Numbered from the stretch's first letter, positions 40,998 through 50,140 are shown. The stretch: 51,628 nt of DNA from an uncultured Oscillospiraceae bacterium (GCA_934572445.1 CAKTLD010000002.1:1-51628); one strand, 5' to 3'. Notes: generated by a model not told the origin, from the letters alone. Program-made: numbers and translations.

Positions 40998-42143
40998 ATG
41001 AAGAAATTCGTATCCCTGCTTCTGGCGCTGACGCTGGTCTGCACGCTGCTGACTGGTGTGAGTGCGCAGGCCGCCGATGAGGAAGCGGCGCTGACCGTCT
41101 ACACCCAGAACGGCGAGTTTGGCCCCAAGACCGCAGTCAAGTCCTACACGGCTGCCGAGCTCAAGGCGCTGGCTGAGACCAAGGAAGACGGTTACGGCTA
41201 CCAGTACAACAAGAGCGGCTGGCAGGCCGTCGTCGCTACCGAGTATGTGACGCTTGATGCACTGCTGGCCGACGCGGGTGTGACCTTCGCCGAGGGCAGC
41301 ACCCTGCGCTTTACCTGCACCGATGGTGAGTACACCAAGTTTGCCCCCTCCTACAAGGATATTGCCGAGGGCAAGTACTTCTTCGATGGTGAAACCTCCA
41401 CGGAAGTTCCTGCCGCCATCGCCATCAGCTGGACCAACGGCGCGCTGGCTGACGGTACTGTCGCCGACCTTGCGAAGACCAGCAAGGACACCGGTTCCCT
41501 CCGTTTCGTCTGCGGTACCACCGAGGCTGACTATACCAGCGAAAAGGCTGCCGGCAAGCGTATGCCTTCCGGCGTGCTCGCCATCTCCGTTGCCACCGAG
41601 TCTGTTTCCTACACGGATGTTGCGGCCAAGGCATGGTACCGTGACGCTGTGACCTACTGCTCCGACAATGGCCTGTTCAAGGGCGTTGGCGATGGTAAGT
41701 TCGCGCCCGCGCAGCAGATGACTATGGCCGAGCTCGCGACCGTCCTCTATCGTGTCGCCGGCAATACCACCGACGGCTCCGGTGAGAAGTGGTATTCCCA
41801 GCCTCAGGCTTGGACGGCTGAAAAGGAGATCATTGCCGCTGACAGCTTTGACGCCGCCGCGAACGTCGACCGCGCCGCTTTCGTTACGATGTTCTATAAG
41901 ACTCTCGCGCTTGATGAGAAATACGATACCAAGGTGACGGATGAGATGCGCAAGGCTGTGGAAGCTGCGACCGACTACGCCTCCATCGACACCGCTGACG
42001 TTGATGCTATCGCCTGGGCTGTCTCCGTCGGCCTCATCAAGGGCACCGATGACAGCACGCTGACCGTCAACCCCGCCGCCGAGATCAACCGCGCCGAGGT
42101 CTGCACGATGCTCCAGCGCTACTACACGGGCCTTGCCAAGTAA
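40998..42143 (+). CDS. SLH-domain surface protein, likely highly expressed
   Basis: A 381-aa exported protein. The signal peptide ends near residue 26 (AQAA). An N-terminal domain of ~170 residues resembles that of the membrane-anchored protein at 34629 (YTAAELKALAET, VTLDALLADAGV, KYFFDG). About residues 195-381 hold SLH repeats (YTDVAAKAWYRDAVTYCSDNG and following). Codon choice is visibly stronger (GCC, ACC, AAG, CTG, GTC) than in neighbours, suggesting high expression. AAAAGGAG precedes the ATG. A small hairpin (AGCG-CAA-CGCT, then T5) in the 60-nt gap may partly terminate the upstream transcript. A strong terminator follows. Confidence 0.88.
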   Translation: MKKFVSLLLALTLVCTLLTGVSAQAADEEAALTVYTQNGEFGPKTAVKSYTAAELKALAETKEDGYGYQYNKSGWQAVVATEYVTLDALLADAGVTFAEGSTLRFTCTDGEYTKFAPSYKDIAEGKYFFDGETSTEVPAAIAISWTNGALADGTVADLAKTSKDTGSLRFVCGTTEADYTSEKAAGKRMPSGVLAISVATESVSYTDVAAKAWYRDAVTYCSDNGLFKGVGDGKFAPAQQMTMAELATVLYRVAGNTTDGSGEKWYSQPQAWTAEKEIIAADSFDAAANVDRAAFVTMFYKTLALDEKYDTKVTDEMRKAVEAATDYASIDTADVDAIAWAVSVGLIKGTDDSTLTVNPAAEINRAEVCTMLQRYYTGLAK

Positions 42144-42170
42144 AAAAAACATATTCCTTGCGCATAGAAG

Positions 42171-42213
42171 GAGCGCCGCCGCAGCGGTATCGCTGCGGCG
42201 GCGCTCTGTTTTC
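42171..42213. terminator. Bidirectional terminator
   Basis: GAGCGCCGCCGCAGCG and CGCTGCGGCGGCGCTC form a perfect stem around GTAT, followed by TGTTTTCTTT; it lies between the convergent SLH and GNAT genes. Confidence 0.85.
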
Positions 42214-42219
42214 TTTCCG

Positions 42220-42840
42220 TTATGCTCTGCTCCAGCGCGCGAGGATCATGTCCACTGCCGTACGCTCCAGTGCAGGGAACGGGAGCAGCGGCTCGGGCTG
42301 TGTGGGATGCGCGCCCAGAAGTTTTTCCGCCCAGACCATGTTGTACCAACGGCCGAATTTCCAGCCGCAGCGCTCAAACAAGCCGATGCGGCGGAAGCCC
42401 AGATGCTCGTGGAAGCGGATGCTGTTGTAGCCGAGATATTCATCCTCTTCGCCCTGCGGTTCACCGATGCAGGCATAGAGATTATAAATGTGCATCGCGC
42501 GGAAAAGGTCCTCGAGTGCGCCGTAGAGCGCCTTGCCGAGACCGCTGTGACGCAGATCCTTGGCAACGTAGATAGTTGTCTCGGCGCTGTGGTCGTAGGC
42601 TTCGCGCGCAATGAAGGTATGCGTATAGGCATAGCCCAGCAGACGACCACTCTCATCCTCGGCCGCGATATAGGGATATGTTTTCTGAACGTTCTCGATG
42701 CGGCGGCGGAACTCCGCCTCGGACGGGATGTCATACTCAAACGAGATTGCCGTTTCCTCCACATAGGGAGCGTAGATCAAAAGCAGCTGCTCTGCATCGT
42801 CCGGCGTAACAGTGCGGAGACGGAATGTGACAGTGTTCAT
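42220..42840 (-). CDS. GNAT acetyltransferase, phosphinothricin-acetyltransferase-like
   Basis: A 206-aa GNAT protein. The opening LRTVTPDDAEQLLLIYAPYVEETAISFEY-type region and the acetyl-CoA loop KDLRHSGLGKALYGAL resemble Pat/YncA-type enzymes that acetylate amino-acid analogues or small amines. ERCGWKFGRWYNMVWAEK near the C-terminus is also typical. The substrate is unknown. Its start overlaps the stop of the MATE gene (ATGA), so the two are cotranslated, perhaps a detoxification pair (inference). Confidence 0.88.
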   Translation of the reverse strand: MNTVTFRLRTVTPDDAEQLLLIYAPYVEETAISFEYDIPSEAEFRRRIENVQKTYPYIAAEDESGRLLGYAYTHTFIAREAYDHSAETTIYVAKDLRHSGLGKALYGALEDLFRAMHIYNLYACIGEPQGEEDEYLGYNSIRFHEHLGFRRIGLFERCGWKFGRWYNMVWAEKLLGAHPTQPEPLLPFPALERTAVDMILARWSRA

Positions 42841-44213
42841 CTGCGATGCCTTTCAAAACCGTGTACCCAGTCGGATTTCAGATAGTAAATGAGATAAATG
42901 GTCGAGCTGATGGCCCAAGTGAGGGGATAGGCCCAGTAGATGTAGCGAATTTCGCCGAAGAAGTGGACGACGAGCATGATATAGATGATGCGGATGACGC
43001 ACCAGACCGAAAGCATGATCATCATGGGCACGACCGCGCGGCCTGCGCCGCGGCAGACCGCCGCGATGGAATGTGAGAAGGCCAGCAGACAGTAGAAGAG
43101 CGCGACCGTGTGCGCTTGCTGTACGCCCAAGGCGATGACGCCGGGACTCTTGTCGAACACGCCGATCAACTGAGGCGCAAAAAGGTAGTAGCAGAGACCA
43201 ATCAGCTCCGCCATGACGACGGCGATGACGATGCAGAAGCGTGCGCCCTGCTTGGCGCGGTCATACTGCCTGGCACCGAGGTTCTGCCCGACGAATGTGG
43301 TGCAGGCCATCGTGAAGCTCGTGATGGGAAGGAACGCAAAGCCCTCGACCTTGCAGTGTGCGCCGTAGGCGGCCATGGCCAGCATACCAAAGGAGTTGAT
43401 CTGCGACTGGACAATGACATTGGCAAGGCCGATCACGCAGTTCTGGATGCCGGACGGCAGACCGTAGCGCACGATCTCACGCAGCATGTCGCCGTGTAGG
43501 CGGATGCTGCGCGGCGTGACGGTGTAGACCTCACCCTTGCGCAGAAGATGCCGCAGGCAGAGCACGAAGCTGACCGTTTGGGAGATGACCGTCGCTACCG
43601 CGGCGGACCACACGCCCCAGCGGAAAAGACCGATGAACGTCAGGTCGAGCGCAATGTTTGTCAGCGACGAAATGATAAGGTAGTGCAGAGGCCTGCGGCT
43701 GTCGCCCAGCGCGTTGAGCGCGCCCGCGCACATATTGTAAAGCACCGTGGCCAGCACGCCGAGGAAGTAATAGCGAAAATACTGTACCGCCTCTGGCATG
43801 ACCTGCGCATCCGTATTCATCCAGACGAGGAACGTCGGTGTGAACAGCACGCCCACAAGCGTCAGACCTGTGCCGGAGACGATGCCGAAGGCGAGGTTTG
43901 TGTGGATGGCGCGCGAGACGTTTTCATAGTCGCCCGCGCCGAAATATTTGGAGATCGCGACGCCTGCGCCCATGGAGGTGCCGATGAAAAGGCTCGTGAG
44001 CAGCATGATGAGCGTGCCCGATGAGCTGACGGCGGCAAAGGCGTTTGTGCCGAGAAATTTACCGACGATGAACACGTCGGCCGTGCTGTAGAGCTGCTGG
44101 AATACCTGACTGATGAAAATGGGCAGCGCGAAGCGCAAGATGAGGGGGACGGGGTTGCCCTCCGTCATGTTGCGCACGGTTTGCCCAGGCTTTGCAATGG
44201 CTGGCTGCGGCAT
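42837..44213 (-). CDS. MATE family efflux transporter
   Basis: A 458-aa transporter with twelve predicted membrane segments in two homologous halves. Family features include MTEGNPVPLILRFALPIFISQVFQQLYSTADV at the N-terminus and QNLGARQYDRAKQGAR in the second half. MATE proteins export drugs or metabolites using sodium or proton gradients. ATG 44213 (MPQPAIAKPG) is preferred for the GAGGA site and because the longer frame adds unrelated basic residues. A GNAT gene overlaps its end. Confidence 0.93.
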   Translation of the reverse strand: MPQPAIAKPGQTVRNMTEGNPVPLILRFALPIFISQVFQQLYSTADVFIVGKFLGTNAFAAVSSSGTLIMLLTSLFIGTSMGAGVAISKYFGAGDYENVSRAIHTNLAFGIVSGTGLTLVGVLFTPTFLVWMNTDAQVMPEAVQYFRYYFLGVLATVLYNMCAGALNALGDSRRPLHYLIISSLTNIALDLTFIGLFRWGVWSAAVATVISQTVSFVLCLRHLLRKGEVYTVTPRSIRLHGDMLREIVRYGLPSGIQNCVIGLANVIVQSQINSFGMLAMAAYGAHCKVEGFAFLPITSFTMACTTFVGQNLGARQYDRAKQGARFCIVIAVVMAELIGLCYYLFAPQLIGVFDKSPGVIALGVQQAHTVALFYCLLAFSHSIAAVCRGAGRAVVPMMIMLSVWCVIRIIYIMLVVHFFGEIRYIYWAYPLTWAISSTIYLIYYLKSDWVHGFERHRR

Positions 44214-44387
44214 GGGAGTCCTCACTTTCTCTCTGGTTCCGCGGCGGAAAGGCACGCGGACAAAATGGCCGAAAAAGGAAAAGCGCCGCAAAAACGGTGC
44301 TTTTCCTGTGATATCCGATCGGATATGCAGTCAAAGATTGTCGTATCTTTACGGAAATATTATATATAGCTTTTGCGGGAAAGTCAA

Positions 44388-45008
44388 CTATATCGCAAGG
44401 TCGATCAGCAGCGGCGTGACATAGGCCTCCACCAGCGCCGCAAGCAGCAGCAGCGGCGCGACAAGCAGAAGAAATGCCCGCAGACAGTCAAGCAGCCGCG
44501 GCCAGAGCGGCAGAGCTTCCTTTGACCGCAGCAGTCGGTCGGTTCCCGTACGGCAGAGCAGCAGTCCCATTGCACAGGCGAGGATCAGCCCTGTGAGCTC
44601 AAAGATCCCATGCGGCAGGATGCCGAGCAGATAGACGCCCAATCCCAGACCCTGCTGCTGGTAGATTGCCGCAAACACGCCGAGCAGCAGCGCATTCGTG
44701 CCGATCGACAGCGCGCTGAGGGGGAGGAAGGGGATCAGCCCGTAAAGCATTGAGAGGAGTGCTGCGACGACGTTATTGAAAAACAGCGTCGCCATCATCT
44801 GCTGCTGCGGCACATCGCTGGAGAGCCCCAACTGCTCGATCTGGCGCGTGAAGTGCTCAAACGCGCGCTGTGCAAGATCGGGAAAAGCCAGTGCACCGCC
44901 GAAGCCCAGCAGCACCAACACGCCAAACGCCGCCGCAGTGCTGAGAAATTCGTGCTTCAGCACCCCGTGGCCAAGCGTGGGAAAGCGCCGCTCGATCATG
45001 TCGATCAT
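44388..45008 (-). CDS. SpoIIM-family (DUF95) membrane protein
   Basis: A 206-aa protein with about five membrane segments. The middle shows the family pattern: FFNNVVAALLSMLYGLIPFLPLSALSIGTNALLLG, then GVYLLGILPHGIFELTGLILACAMG. In sporulating Firmicutes SpoIIM helps engulfment as part of the DMP complex; other DUF95 proteins have unrelated or unknown roles. The start overlaps the gltX stop (ATGA). No spoIID/spoIIP genes are visible, so a sporulation role is only possible. Confidence 0.82.
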   Translation of the reverse strand: MIDMIERRFPTLGHGVLKHEFLSTAAAFGVLVLLGFGGALAFPDLAQRAFEHFTRQIEQLGLSSDVPQQQMMATLFFNNVVAALLSMLYGLIPFLPLSALSIGTNALLLGVFAAIYQQQGLGLGVYLLGILPHGIFELTGLILACAMGLLLCRTGTDRLLRSKEALPLWPRLLDCLRAFLLLVAPLLLLAALVEAYVTPLLIDLAI

Positions 45009-46492
45009 GCCAGCTTGGCGATTCCGGCTTTGACGCGCTGGATCGTCTCATCCCGGCCGAGGATGTGACAAATTTCGACCGCGCCGCCGGGCGTGACGAG
45101 CTTGCCTGCGACGGCGATGCGCAGCGGCCACATGAGCGTCGCGTTCTTCACGCCGAGCTCCTCGGCGAACGAGACGAGCATATCATGGATGGCGTCGTTC
45201 GTCCACTTGGGGAGGCTCTCGAGCTTCGGCAGGACCTTATTCAGCATGTCGAGCGAGACCTCGCTGTTGGTCTTGGACTTCTTGTTCGTGTAGAACTCAA
45301 CGCCGTACTCGGGGAGAGCGTCGAAGAAATCGACCTTTTCAGGAATGTCGGTGAGCTTTTCGCAGCGGGCCTGTAAGAGCGCTGCGATCTCGCTGGCGGA
45401 GTACGACTCGTTCTTAACGGCTTGACGGATGTAAGGCTCAGCAACCTTACAGAATTCCTCGGGCGAGAGGTTGCGCAGATAATTGGCGTTGAAATACGTC
45501 AGCTTTTCGATGTCGAAAATGGCGGGGGACTTGGAGATGCCGCCGATGTCGAACGCCTCGACCAGCTCGTCGAGCGTGAAGAATTCCTGCTCGCTCCGCT
45601 CGCCGCGCGGCGACCAGCCGAGCAGCGCCACATAGTTGAGGATGGCGGGCGTCAGGAAGCCCTGTGCCCTGAGGTCCTCGTAGCTCGGGTCGCCGTTGCG
45701 CTTGGACATCTTGTGCTGCGCGTCGCGCATGACGGGGGAGCAGTGCACGTAGGTCGGCACCTCCCAGCCGAAGCCCTCGTAGAGGAGGTTGTACTTCGGG
45801 GCGGAGGAGAGGTATTCGCTGCCGCGCACGACGTGGGTGATGCCCATGAGGTGGTCGTCGATGACGTTGGCAAAGTTGTAGGTCGGCAGACCGTCGCGCT
45901 TCAAGAGCACCTGATCGTCGAGCGTCTTATTTTCCACCGTGATGTCGCCAAAGCTTGCGTCGTGGAAGGTCGTGGTGCCCTCTTTCGGAATGCGCTGGCG
46001 GATGACGTAGGGCTCGCCCGCGGCGACGCGCGCCTTGGCCTCTTCGAGCGGCAGATCACGGCAGGGATCGTCCGCGCGGTCAAATTCGCCGCTGTCCTCC
46101 TCGCTCTCGGCCTTTTCGCAGAAGCAGTAGTAGGCGTGGCCGCGCTCGACCAGGAGCTCGGCGTACTTGCCGTAGGTGTCGCGGCGCTCGCTCTGGATAT
46201 ACGGGGCGACGGGGCCGCCAACGTCGGGGCCTTCATCGTGGGAAAGGCCGCATTCCGCCATCGTGCGGTAGATGACGTCCGTTGCGCCCTCGACGAGACG
46301 CCCCTGGTCGGTATCCTCAATGCGGAGGATGAAGGTGCCGCCTGCGTGGCGGGCGATGAGATAGGTGTAGAGCGCGGTGCGCAGGTTGCCGACGTGCATA
46401 TAGCCCGTGGGGGAGGGAGCGAAGCGCGTGCGCACCTTGCCGTGCGGGATCTTCGCTTCCATTTCTTCAAAATACTTCATGTCGATGGACAT
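45005..46492 (-). CDS. gltX: Glutamyl-tRNA synthetase
   Basis: A 495-aa class I aminoacyl-tRNA synthetase charging tRNA-Glu. The HIGH-type motif is FAPSPTGYMHVGN (residues ~24-36) and the KMSKS-type motif is KMSKRNGD. The C-terminal anticodon-binding half ends normally. AGGAGGTC precedes ATG 46492. It is followed by an overlapping spoIIM-like gene and has its own predicted promoter divergent from trpS. Length and motifs fit a complete enzyme. Confidence 0.97.
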   Translation of the reverse strand: MSIDMKYFEEMEAKIPHGKVRTRFAPSPTGYMHVGNLRTALYTYLIARHAGGTFILRIEDTDQGRLVEGATDVIYRTMAECGLSHDEGPDVGGPVAPYIQSERRDTYGKYAELLVERGHAYYCFCEKAESEEDSGEFDRADDPCRDLPLEEAKARVAAGEPYVIRQRIPKEGTTTFHDASFGDITVENKTLDDQVLLKRDGLPTYNFANVIDDHLMGITHVVRGSEYLSSAPKYNLLYEGFGWEVPTYVHCSPVMRDAQHKMSKRNGDPSYEDLRAQGFLTPAILNYVALLGWSPRGERSEQEFFTLDELVEAFDIGGISKSPAIFDIEKLTYFNANYLRNLSPEEFCKVAEPYIRQAVKNESYSASEIAALLQARCEKLTDIPEKVDFFDALPEYGVEFYTNKKSKTNSEVSLDMLNKVLPKLESLPKWTNDAIHDMLVSFAEELGVKNATLMWPLRIAVAGKLVTPGGAVEICHILGRDETIQRVKAGIAKLA

Positions 46493-46532
46493 AGATGACC
46501 TCCTGAAGTGGATTCAAAAATATTGACATAAT

Positions 46533-46561
46533 ATTACATCATATTTTGCCCCAAAAGTCAA
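46533..46561 (-). promoter_or_regulatory. Predicted promoter of gltX
   Basis: TTGACT (46556-46561), 17 nt, TGTAAT (46533-46538) on the minus strand. Confidence 0.65.
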
Positions 46562-46677
46562 TGGATTCCCCACTCCCTGATAAGCACGAGCAGCGCAGAA
46601 AGCTGCTGTGATGCGTTTTATGAAATGATGCAATATGTGGGGCAAATTGTCAGCAGATAAAACCGGAACTCCGCGCT

Positions 46678-46706
46678 TGTATTTTGAAAGGGAATATGGT
46701 AACATA
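46678..46706 (+). promoter_or_regulatory. Possible promoter of trpS
   Basis: TTGTAT, 17 nt, TAACAT on the plus strand, about 80 nt upstream of trpS. A small hairpin CTGCGC/GCGCAG (about 46724-46741) lies in the leader. The match is moderate and no T-box is seen. Confidence 0.4.
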
Positions 46707-46786
46707 ACAAATTGGGTCGATAGCTGCGCTTTCCGCGCAGATGGAGATAAATACCGAAAGAAAACAACAGATCGGAGAGATAGACT

Positions 46787-47809
46787 ATGGAAAACATGGA
46801 ACAAGCGGCACGCAAAAAGGTGATGCTGTCCGGCATCCAGCCCAGCGGCGATCTGACGCTGGGATCCTACCTCGGCGCCATCAAGAACTGGTCGGGCCGT
46901 GCGGAGGAATTTGACAACTATTACTTTATGGCGGATATGCACTCGATCACTGTGCGTCAGGACCCTGCGGCGCTGCGCCGCCGCACGCTTGAGCAGCTGG
47001 CGCAGTATATCGCCTGCGGCCTCGATCCGGAAAAGAACACGCTCTTTATCCAGTCCCATGTTCCGCAGCATGCAGAGCTCGGCTGGGTGCTCAACTGCTA
47101 TACGATGTTCGGCGAGCTCTCGCGTATGACGCAGTTCAAGGACAAGTCTGCGAAAAACAGCGAGAACATCAACGGTGGCCTTTTCACCTATCCTGCGCTG
47201 ATGGCGGCGGATATCCTGCTCTATCAGCCCGACTATGTCCCCGTGGGCGAGGATCAGAAGCAGCACGTTGAGCTTTGCCGCAACATTGTTCAGCGCTTTA
47301 ACGGCATCTATGGCGACGTGTTCAAAATGCCCGAGCCGTATATCCCCAAGGTCGGCGCGCGCGTGATGAGCCTGAGCGACCCGCTGAGCAAGATGTCGAA
47401 GTCCGACAAGGACCCCAACGGCTCTATTTATCTGATGGAAAAGCCGGAGGATATCCGCCGCAAATTCAAGCGCGCTGTGACCGACAGCGACACGGAAAAC
47501 TGCGTGCGCTATGATCCGGCCAACAAGCCGGGTGTCGCCAACCTGATGACCATTTATTCCGCCGTGACGGGCAGAAGCTTTGATGAGATCGAGCGCGAGT
47601 TCGACGGCCAGGGCTACGGTGCGTTCAAGTCTGCCGTGGGCGACGCTGTCATCGAAACGCTGCGCCCCATCCGCGAGGAAGCCGCGCGCATCCTCGCCGA
47701 CAAGGCGTATCTCGAGTCCGTATACCGTTCGGGCGCGCAGAAGGCATCCTATGTCGCCGAAAAGACGCTGCGCAAGGTTTACAAGAAAGTCGGCTTTGTA
47801 GCGCGGTAA
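46787..47809 (+). CDS. trpS: Tryptophanyl-tRNA synthetase
   Basis: A 340-aa class Ic synthetase charging tRNA-Trp. It has the HIGH-like PSGDLTLGSYLGAIKNW (residues ~17-33) and the KMSKSDKD motif, with GEDQKQHVELCRNI between them. GGAGAGATAGACT precedes the ATG at 46787. Length is normal for bacterial TrpRS. It heads a plus-strand run with tagO/wecA-type and wecB genes, the next gene starting 12 nt after its stop. Confidence 0.97.
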   Translation: MENMEQAARKKVMLSGIQPSGDLTLGSYLGAIKNWSGRAEEFDNYYFMADMHSITVRQDPAALRRRTLEQLAQYIACGLDPEKNTLFIQSHVPQHAELGWVLNCYTMFGELSRMTQFKDKSAKNSENINGGLFTYPALMAADILLYQPDYVPVGEDQKQHVELCRNIVQRFNGIYGDVFKMPEPYIPKVGARVMSLSDPLSKMSKSDKDPNGSIYLMEKPEDIRRKFKRAVTDSDTENCVRYDPANKPGVANLMTIYSAVTGRSFDEIEREFDGQGYGAFKSAVGDAVIETLRPIREEAARILADKAYLESVYRSGAQKASYVAEKTLRKVYKKVGFVAR

Positions 47810-47821
47810 AAGGTGAGAAAC

Positions 47822-48991
47822 ATGAACGGAATTCCGAAAGAACTGCTGCTCAGCGTGGGAGCGGCGATGCTGTGCGCGTTTGCCGTCAGCTTTCTGATGT
47901 GCCCGCTCGTCAAGTCCTTTGCCTATAAGATCGGCGCGATCGACGTGCCGAAGGACAACCGCCGCATGCACAAAAAGCCTGTCCCGCGCCTTGGCGGTCT
48001 CGCCATCTTCCTGGGCTTCATCGTCAGCATCCTGCTGTTTGTGCGTGTCGACCATGAGATGAAGGGCATCCTGCTCGGTGCATCGATCATTGTGGTGCTC
48101 GGCGTGGTGGACGATATGTCCCCGCTGCGCGCGTTGTTCAAGTTCTGCGTGCAGATCCTTGCGGCGCTTGTCGCCGTGTTTCACGGCGTAGTGATCGAGA
48201 TCCTTTCCAACCCCAACGTTTTTGCGGACAGCCCATACTGGGAGCTCAATTGGCTTTCCATCCCTATCACGGTGCTGTGGATCGTGGGCATCACAAATGC
48301 CGTCAACCTGATCGACGGGCTGGATGGGCTTGCCTGCGGCGTGTCCACCATCAGCGCGGTGTCGATGCTGGTCATCGCGCTGCTCGTGTCCGAGGGGAAT
48401 GTGGCGCTCGTCATGGCATCGCTCGTCGGTGCGTGCCTCGGCTTTATGCCGTACAATAAAAACCCCGCCAAGATGTTTATGGGCGATACAGGCTCGACGT
48501 TCCTCGGCTATATTCTTGCGACCATCTCCATTCAGGGCCTGTTCAAGTATTACGCCATCGTGTCGTTCGCGGTGCCGTTCCTGATTTTGGGCCTGCCGAT
48601 GTTCGACACGCTCTTTGCCATCATCCGCCGCCTTGCCCACGGGCAGAACCCGATGGCACCTGACCGCGGTCACATCCACCACCGCCTCATCGACATGGGC
48701 CTCAACCAGAAGCAGGCCGTCGCGGCGCTGTATGTCATCAGCAGCATTTTAGGCCTTTCCGCCGTGGTGCTGACGTCGAGCGGCGCGATCAAGGCGATGC
48801 TTTTTCTGATGGCGCTGGCGGTGGCGGCGTTCCTTGCCTCGCGCGTCATCTTCCGCCGCGATATCGACAAGGCGATGCAGGCGGAAAAGGCCGCGGCAGA
48901 GGAGAAGCGCACAGAGACCGCCACACCGGCGGAAACCGTGCCTGCGGAACCTGAAGAAGAATCCAACGAAGAGAAAAAAGAGGAAGCATAA
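47822..48991 (+). CDS. tagO: Undecaprenyl-phosphate GlcNAc-1-phosphate transferase
   Basis: A 389-aa polytopic enzyme of the MraY/WecA/TagO family that starts teichoic-acid or other wall-polymer synthesis by making undecaprenyl-PP-GlcNAc. Motifs seen: VVDDMSPL, NLIDGLDGLA, FMGDTGSTFLG and RGHIHHRL. About ten membrane segments are followed by a Glu-rich cytoplasmic tail (about 355-389). ATG 47822 is preferred over GTG 47813 because AAAGGTGAG is correctly spaced. The wecB gene follows with no gap. The product may supply the linkage unit of the polymer bound by SLH proteins (inference). Confidence 0.93.
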   Translation: MNGIPKELLLSVGAAMLCAFAVSFLMCPLVKSFAYKIGAIDVPKDNRRMHKKPVPRLGGLAIFLGFIVSILLFVRVDHEMKGILLGASIIVVLGVVDDMSPLRALFKFCVQILAALVAVFHGVVIEILSNPNVFADSPYWELNWLSIPITVLWIVGITNAVNLIDGLDGLACGVSTISAVSMLVIALLVSEGNVALVMASLVGACLGFMPYNKNPAKMFMGDTGSTFLGYILATISIQGLFKYYAIVSFAVPFLILGLPMFDTLFAIIRRLAHGQNPMAPDRGHIHHRLIDMGLNQKQAVAALYVISSILGLSAVVLTSSGAIKAMLFLMALAVAAFLASRVIFRRDIDKAMQAEKAAAEEKRTETATPAETVPAEPEEESNEEKKEEA

Positions 48992-50140
48992 ATGGAAAAA
49001 CTGCGCATTATGAGCGTGTTCGGCACGCGGCCCGAGGCCATCAAGATGGCCCCGCTCGTCAAGGAGCTTGCCTCGCGCGACGAGATCGAGAGCCTGTGCT
49101 GCGTGACGGCGCAGCACCGCGAAATGCTCGATAGCGTGATGGAGGTCTTTGACCTCAAGGCCGACTGCGACCTTGACATCATGACCCCGCGGCAGACGCT
49201 TTCGACCATCACGAGTAAGTGCCTTCTCGGCATGGACGATGCCATCGAGAAGATGAAGCCGGACATGATCTTAGTCCACGGCGACACGTCCACGACCTTT
49301 GCCGGTGCGCTCTCCGCTTTTTATCATAAGGTCCCTGTCGGGCACGTTGAGGCGGGGCTTCGCACCTATGACAAGTATTCGCCCTTTCCCGAAGAGATGA
49401 ACCGCAAGCTCGTCACGGCCATCGCGGATCTCTATTTCTGTCCCACGCAGAATAACCGCGCCAATCTTTTGAAGGAAGGCGTGACAGACGGCCTTTTCAT
49501 CACGGGAAATACTGTCATTGACGCACTGAAAACAACAGTTTGCAAGGATTATCACTTTACAACAGAACTGCTCAATGAGCTCAATTATGAGAATAGAAAG
49601 GTCGTGCTCGTGACCTGTCACCGCCGAGAAAATTACGGCCAGCCCATGGAGAATATCATGTCCGCGCTCCATGACCTTGCGCGGAAGCATCCGGACGCGG
49701 CGCTCGTCTATCCGGTGCACCTTTCTCCTGTGGTGCAGGAGTGCGCCCACCGCCATTTGGACGGAGTGGAGAACGTGCACCTCATTCCGCCGCTGAGCGC
49801 GGATGAGATGCACAACCTCATGGCGCGCTGCTACATGGTGATGACCGACAGCGGCGGGTTACAGGAGGAAGCGCCCGCGCTCGGCAAGCCTGTGCTCGTT
49901 ATGCGCAGGGAGACCGAACGGCCCGAGGCGGTCGCCGCGGGAACGGTGAAGCTCTGCGGTGTGGAATATGACCGCATCGTCGCCATGGCGGATGAGCTGT
50001 TGGATGACGCGGACGCTTACGCAATTATGGCGCATGCCGTTAACCCCTATGGCGACGGACACGCCTGCGCACGCATCGCGGATGCGATCCTCTGGCATTT
50101 TGGCCGCAGGAGCGAGCGCCCGGCGGATTTTAACGTCTGA
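48992..50140 (+). CDS. wecB: UDP-GlcNAc 2-epimerase (non-hydrolysing)
   Basis: A 382-aa cytoplasmic enzyme converting UDP-GlcNAc to UDP-ManNAc for wall polymers. Motifs: GTRPEAIKMAPLV, HGDTSTTFAG, GHVEAGLRT, PFPEEMNR, CHRRENYG, TDSGGLQEEAP and RRETERPE. Its ATG abuts the tagO-type stop. WecB with TagO points to ManNAc-containing teichoic-acid or secondary-cell-wall-polymer synthesis; TagA and later genes are not in view. Confidence 0.96.
   Translation: MEKLRIMSVFGTRPEAIKMAPLVKELASRDEIESLCCVTAQHREMLDSVMEVFDLKADCDLDIMTPRQTLSTITSKCLLGMDDAIEKMKPDMILVHGDTSTTFAGALSAFYHKVPVGHVEAGLRTYDKYSPFPEEMNRKLVTAIADLYFCPTQNNRANLLKEGVTDGLFITGNTVIDALKTTVCKDYHFTTELLNELNYENRKVVLVTCHRRENYGQPMENIMSALHDLARKHPDAALVYPVHLSPVVQECAHRHLDGVENVHLIPPLSADEMHNLMARCYMVMTDSGGLQEEAPALGKPVLVMRRETERPEAVAAGTVKLCGVEYDRIVAMADELLDDADAYAIMAHAVNPYGDGHACARIADAILWHFGRRSERPADFNV

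Noticed and set aside
46562..46786. T-box riboswitch upstream of trpS
   Set aside because: No T-box sequence (TGGNACCGCG-like), specifier loop or terminator found in the 270-nt leader.
46514..48682. 722-codon minus-strand frame opposite trpS and the tagO-type gene
   Set aside because: Antisense to two housekeeping-type genes; His/Asp/Arg-rich low-information sequence.
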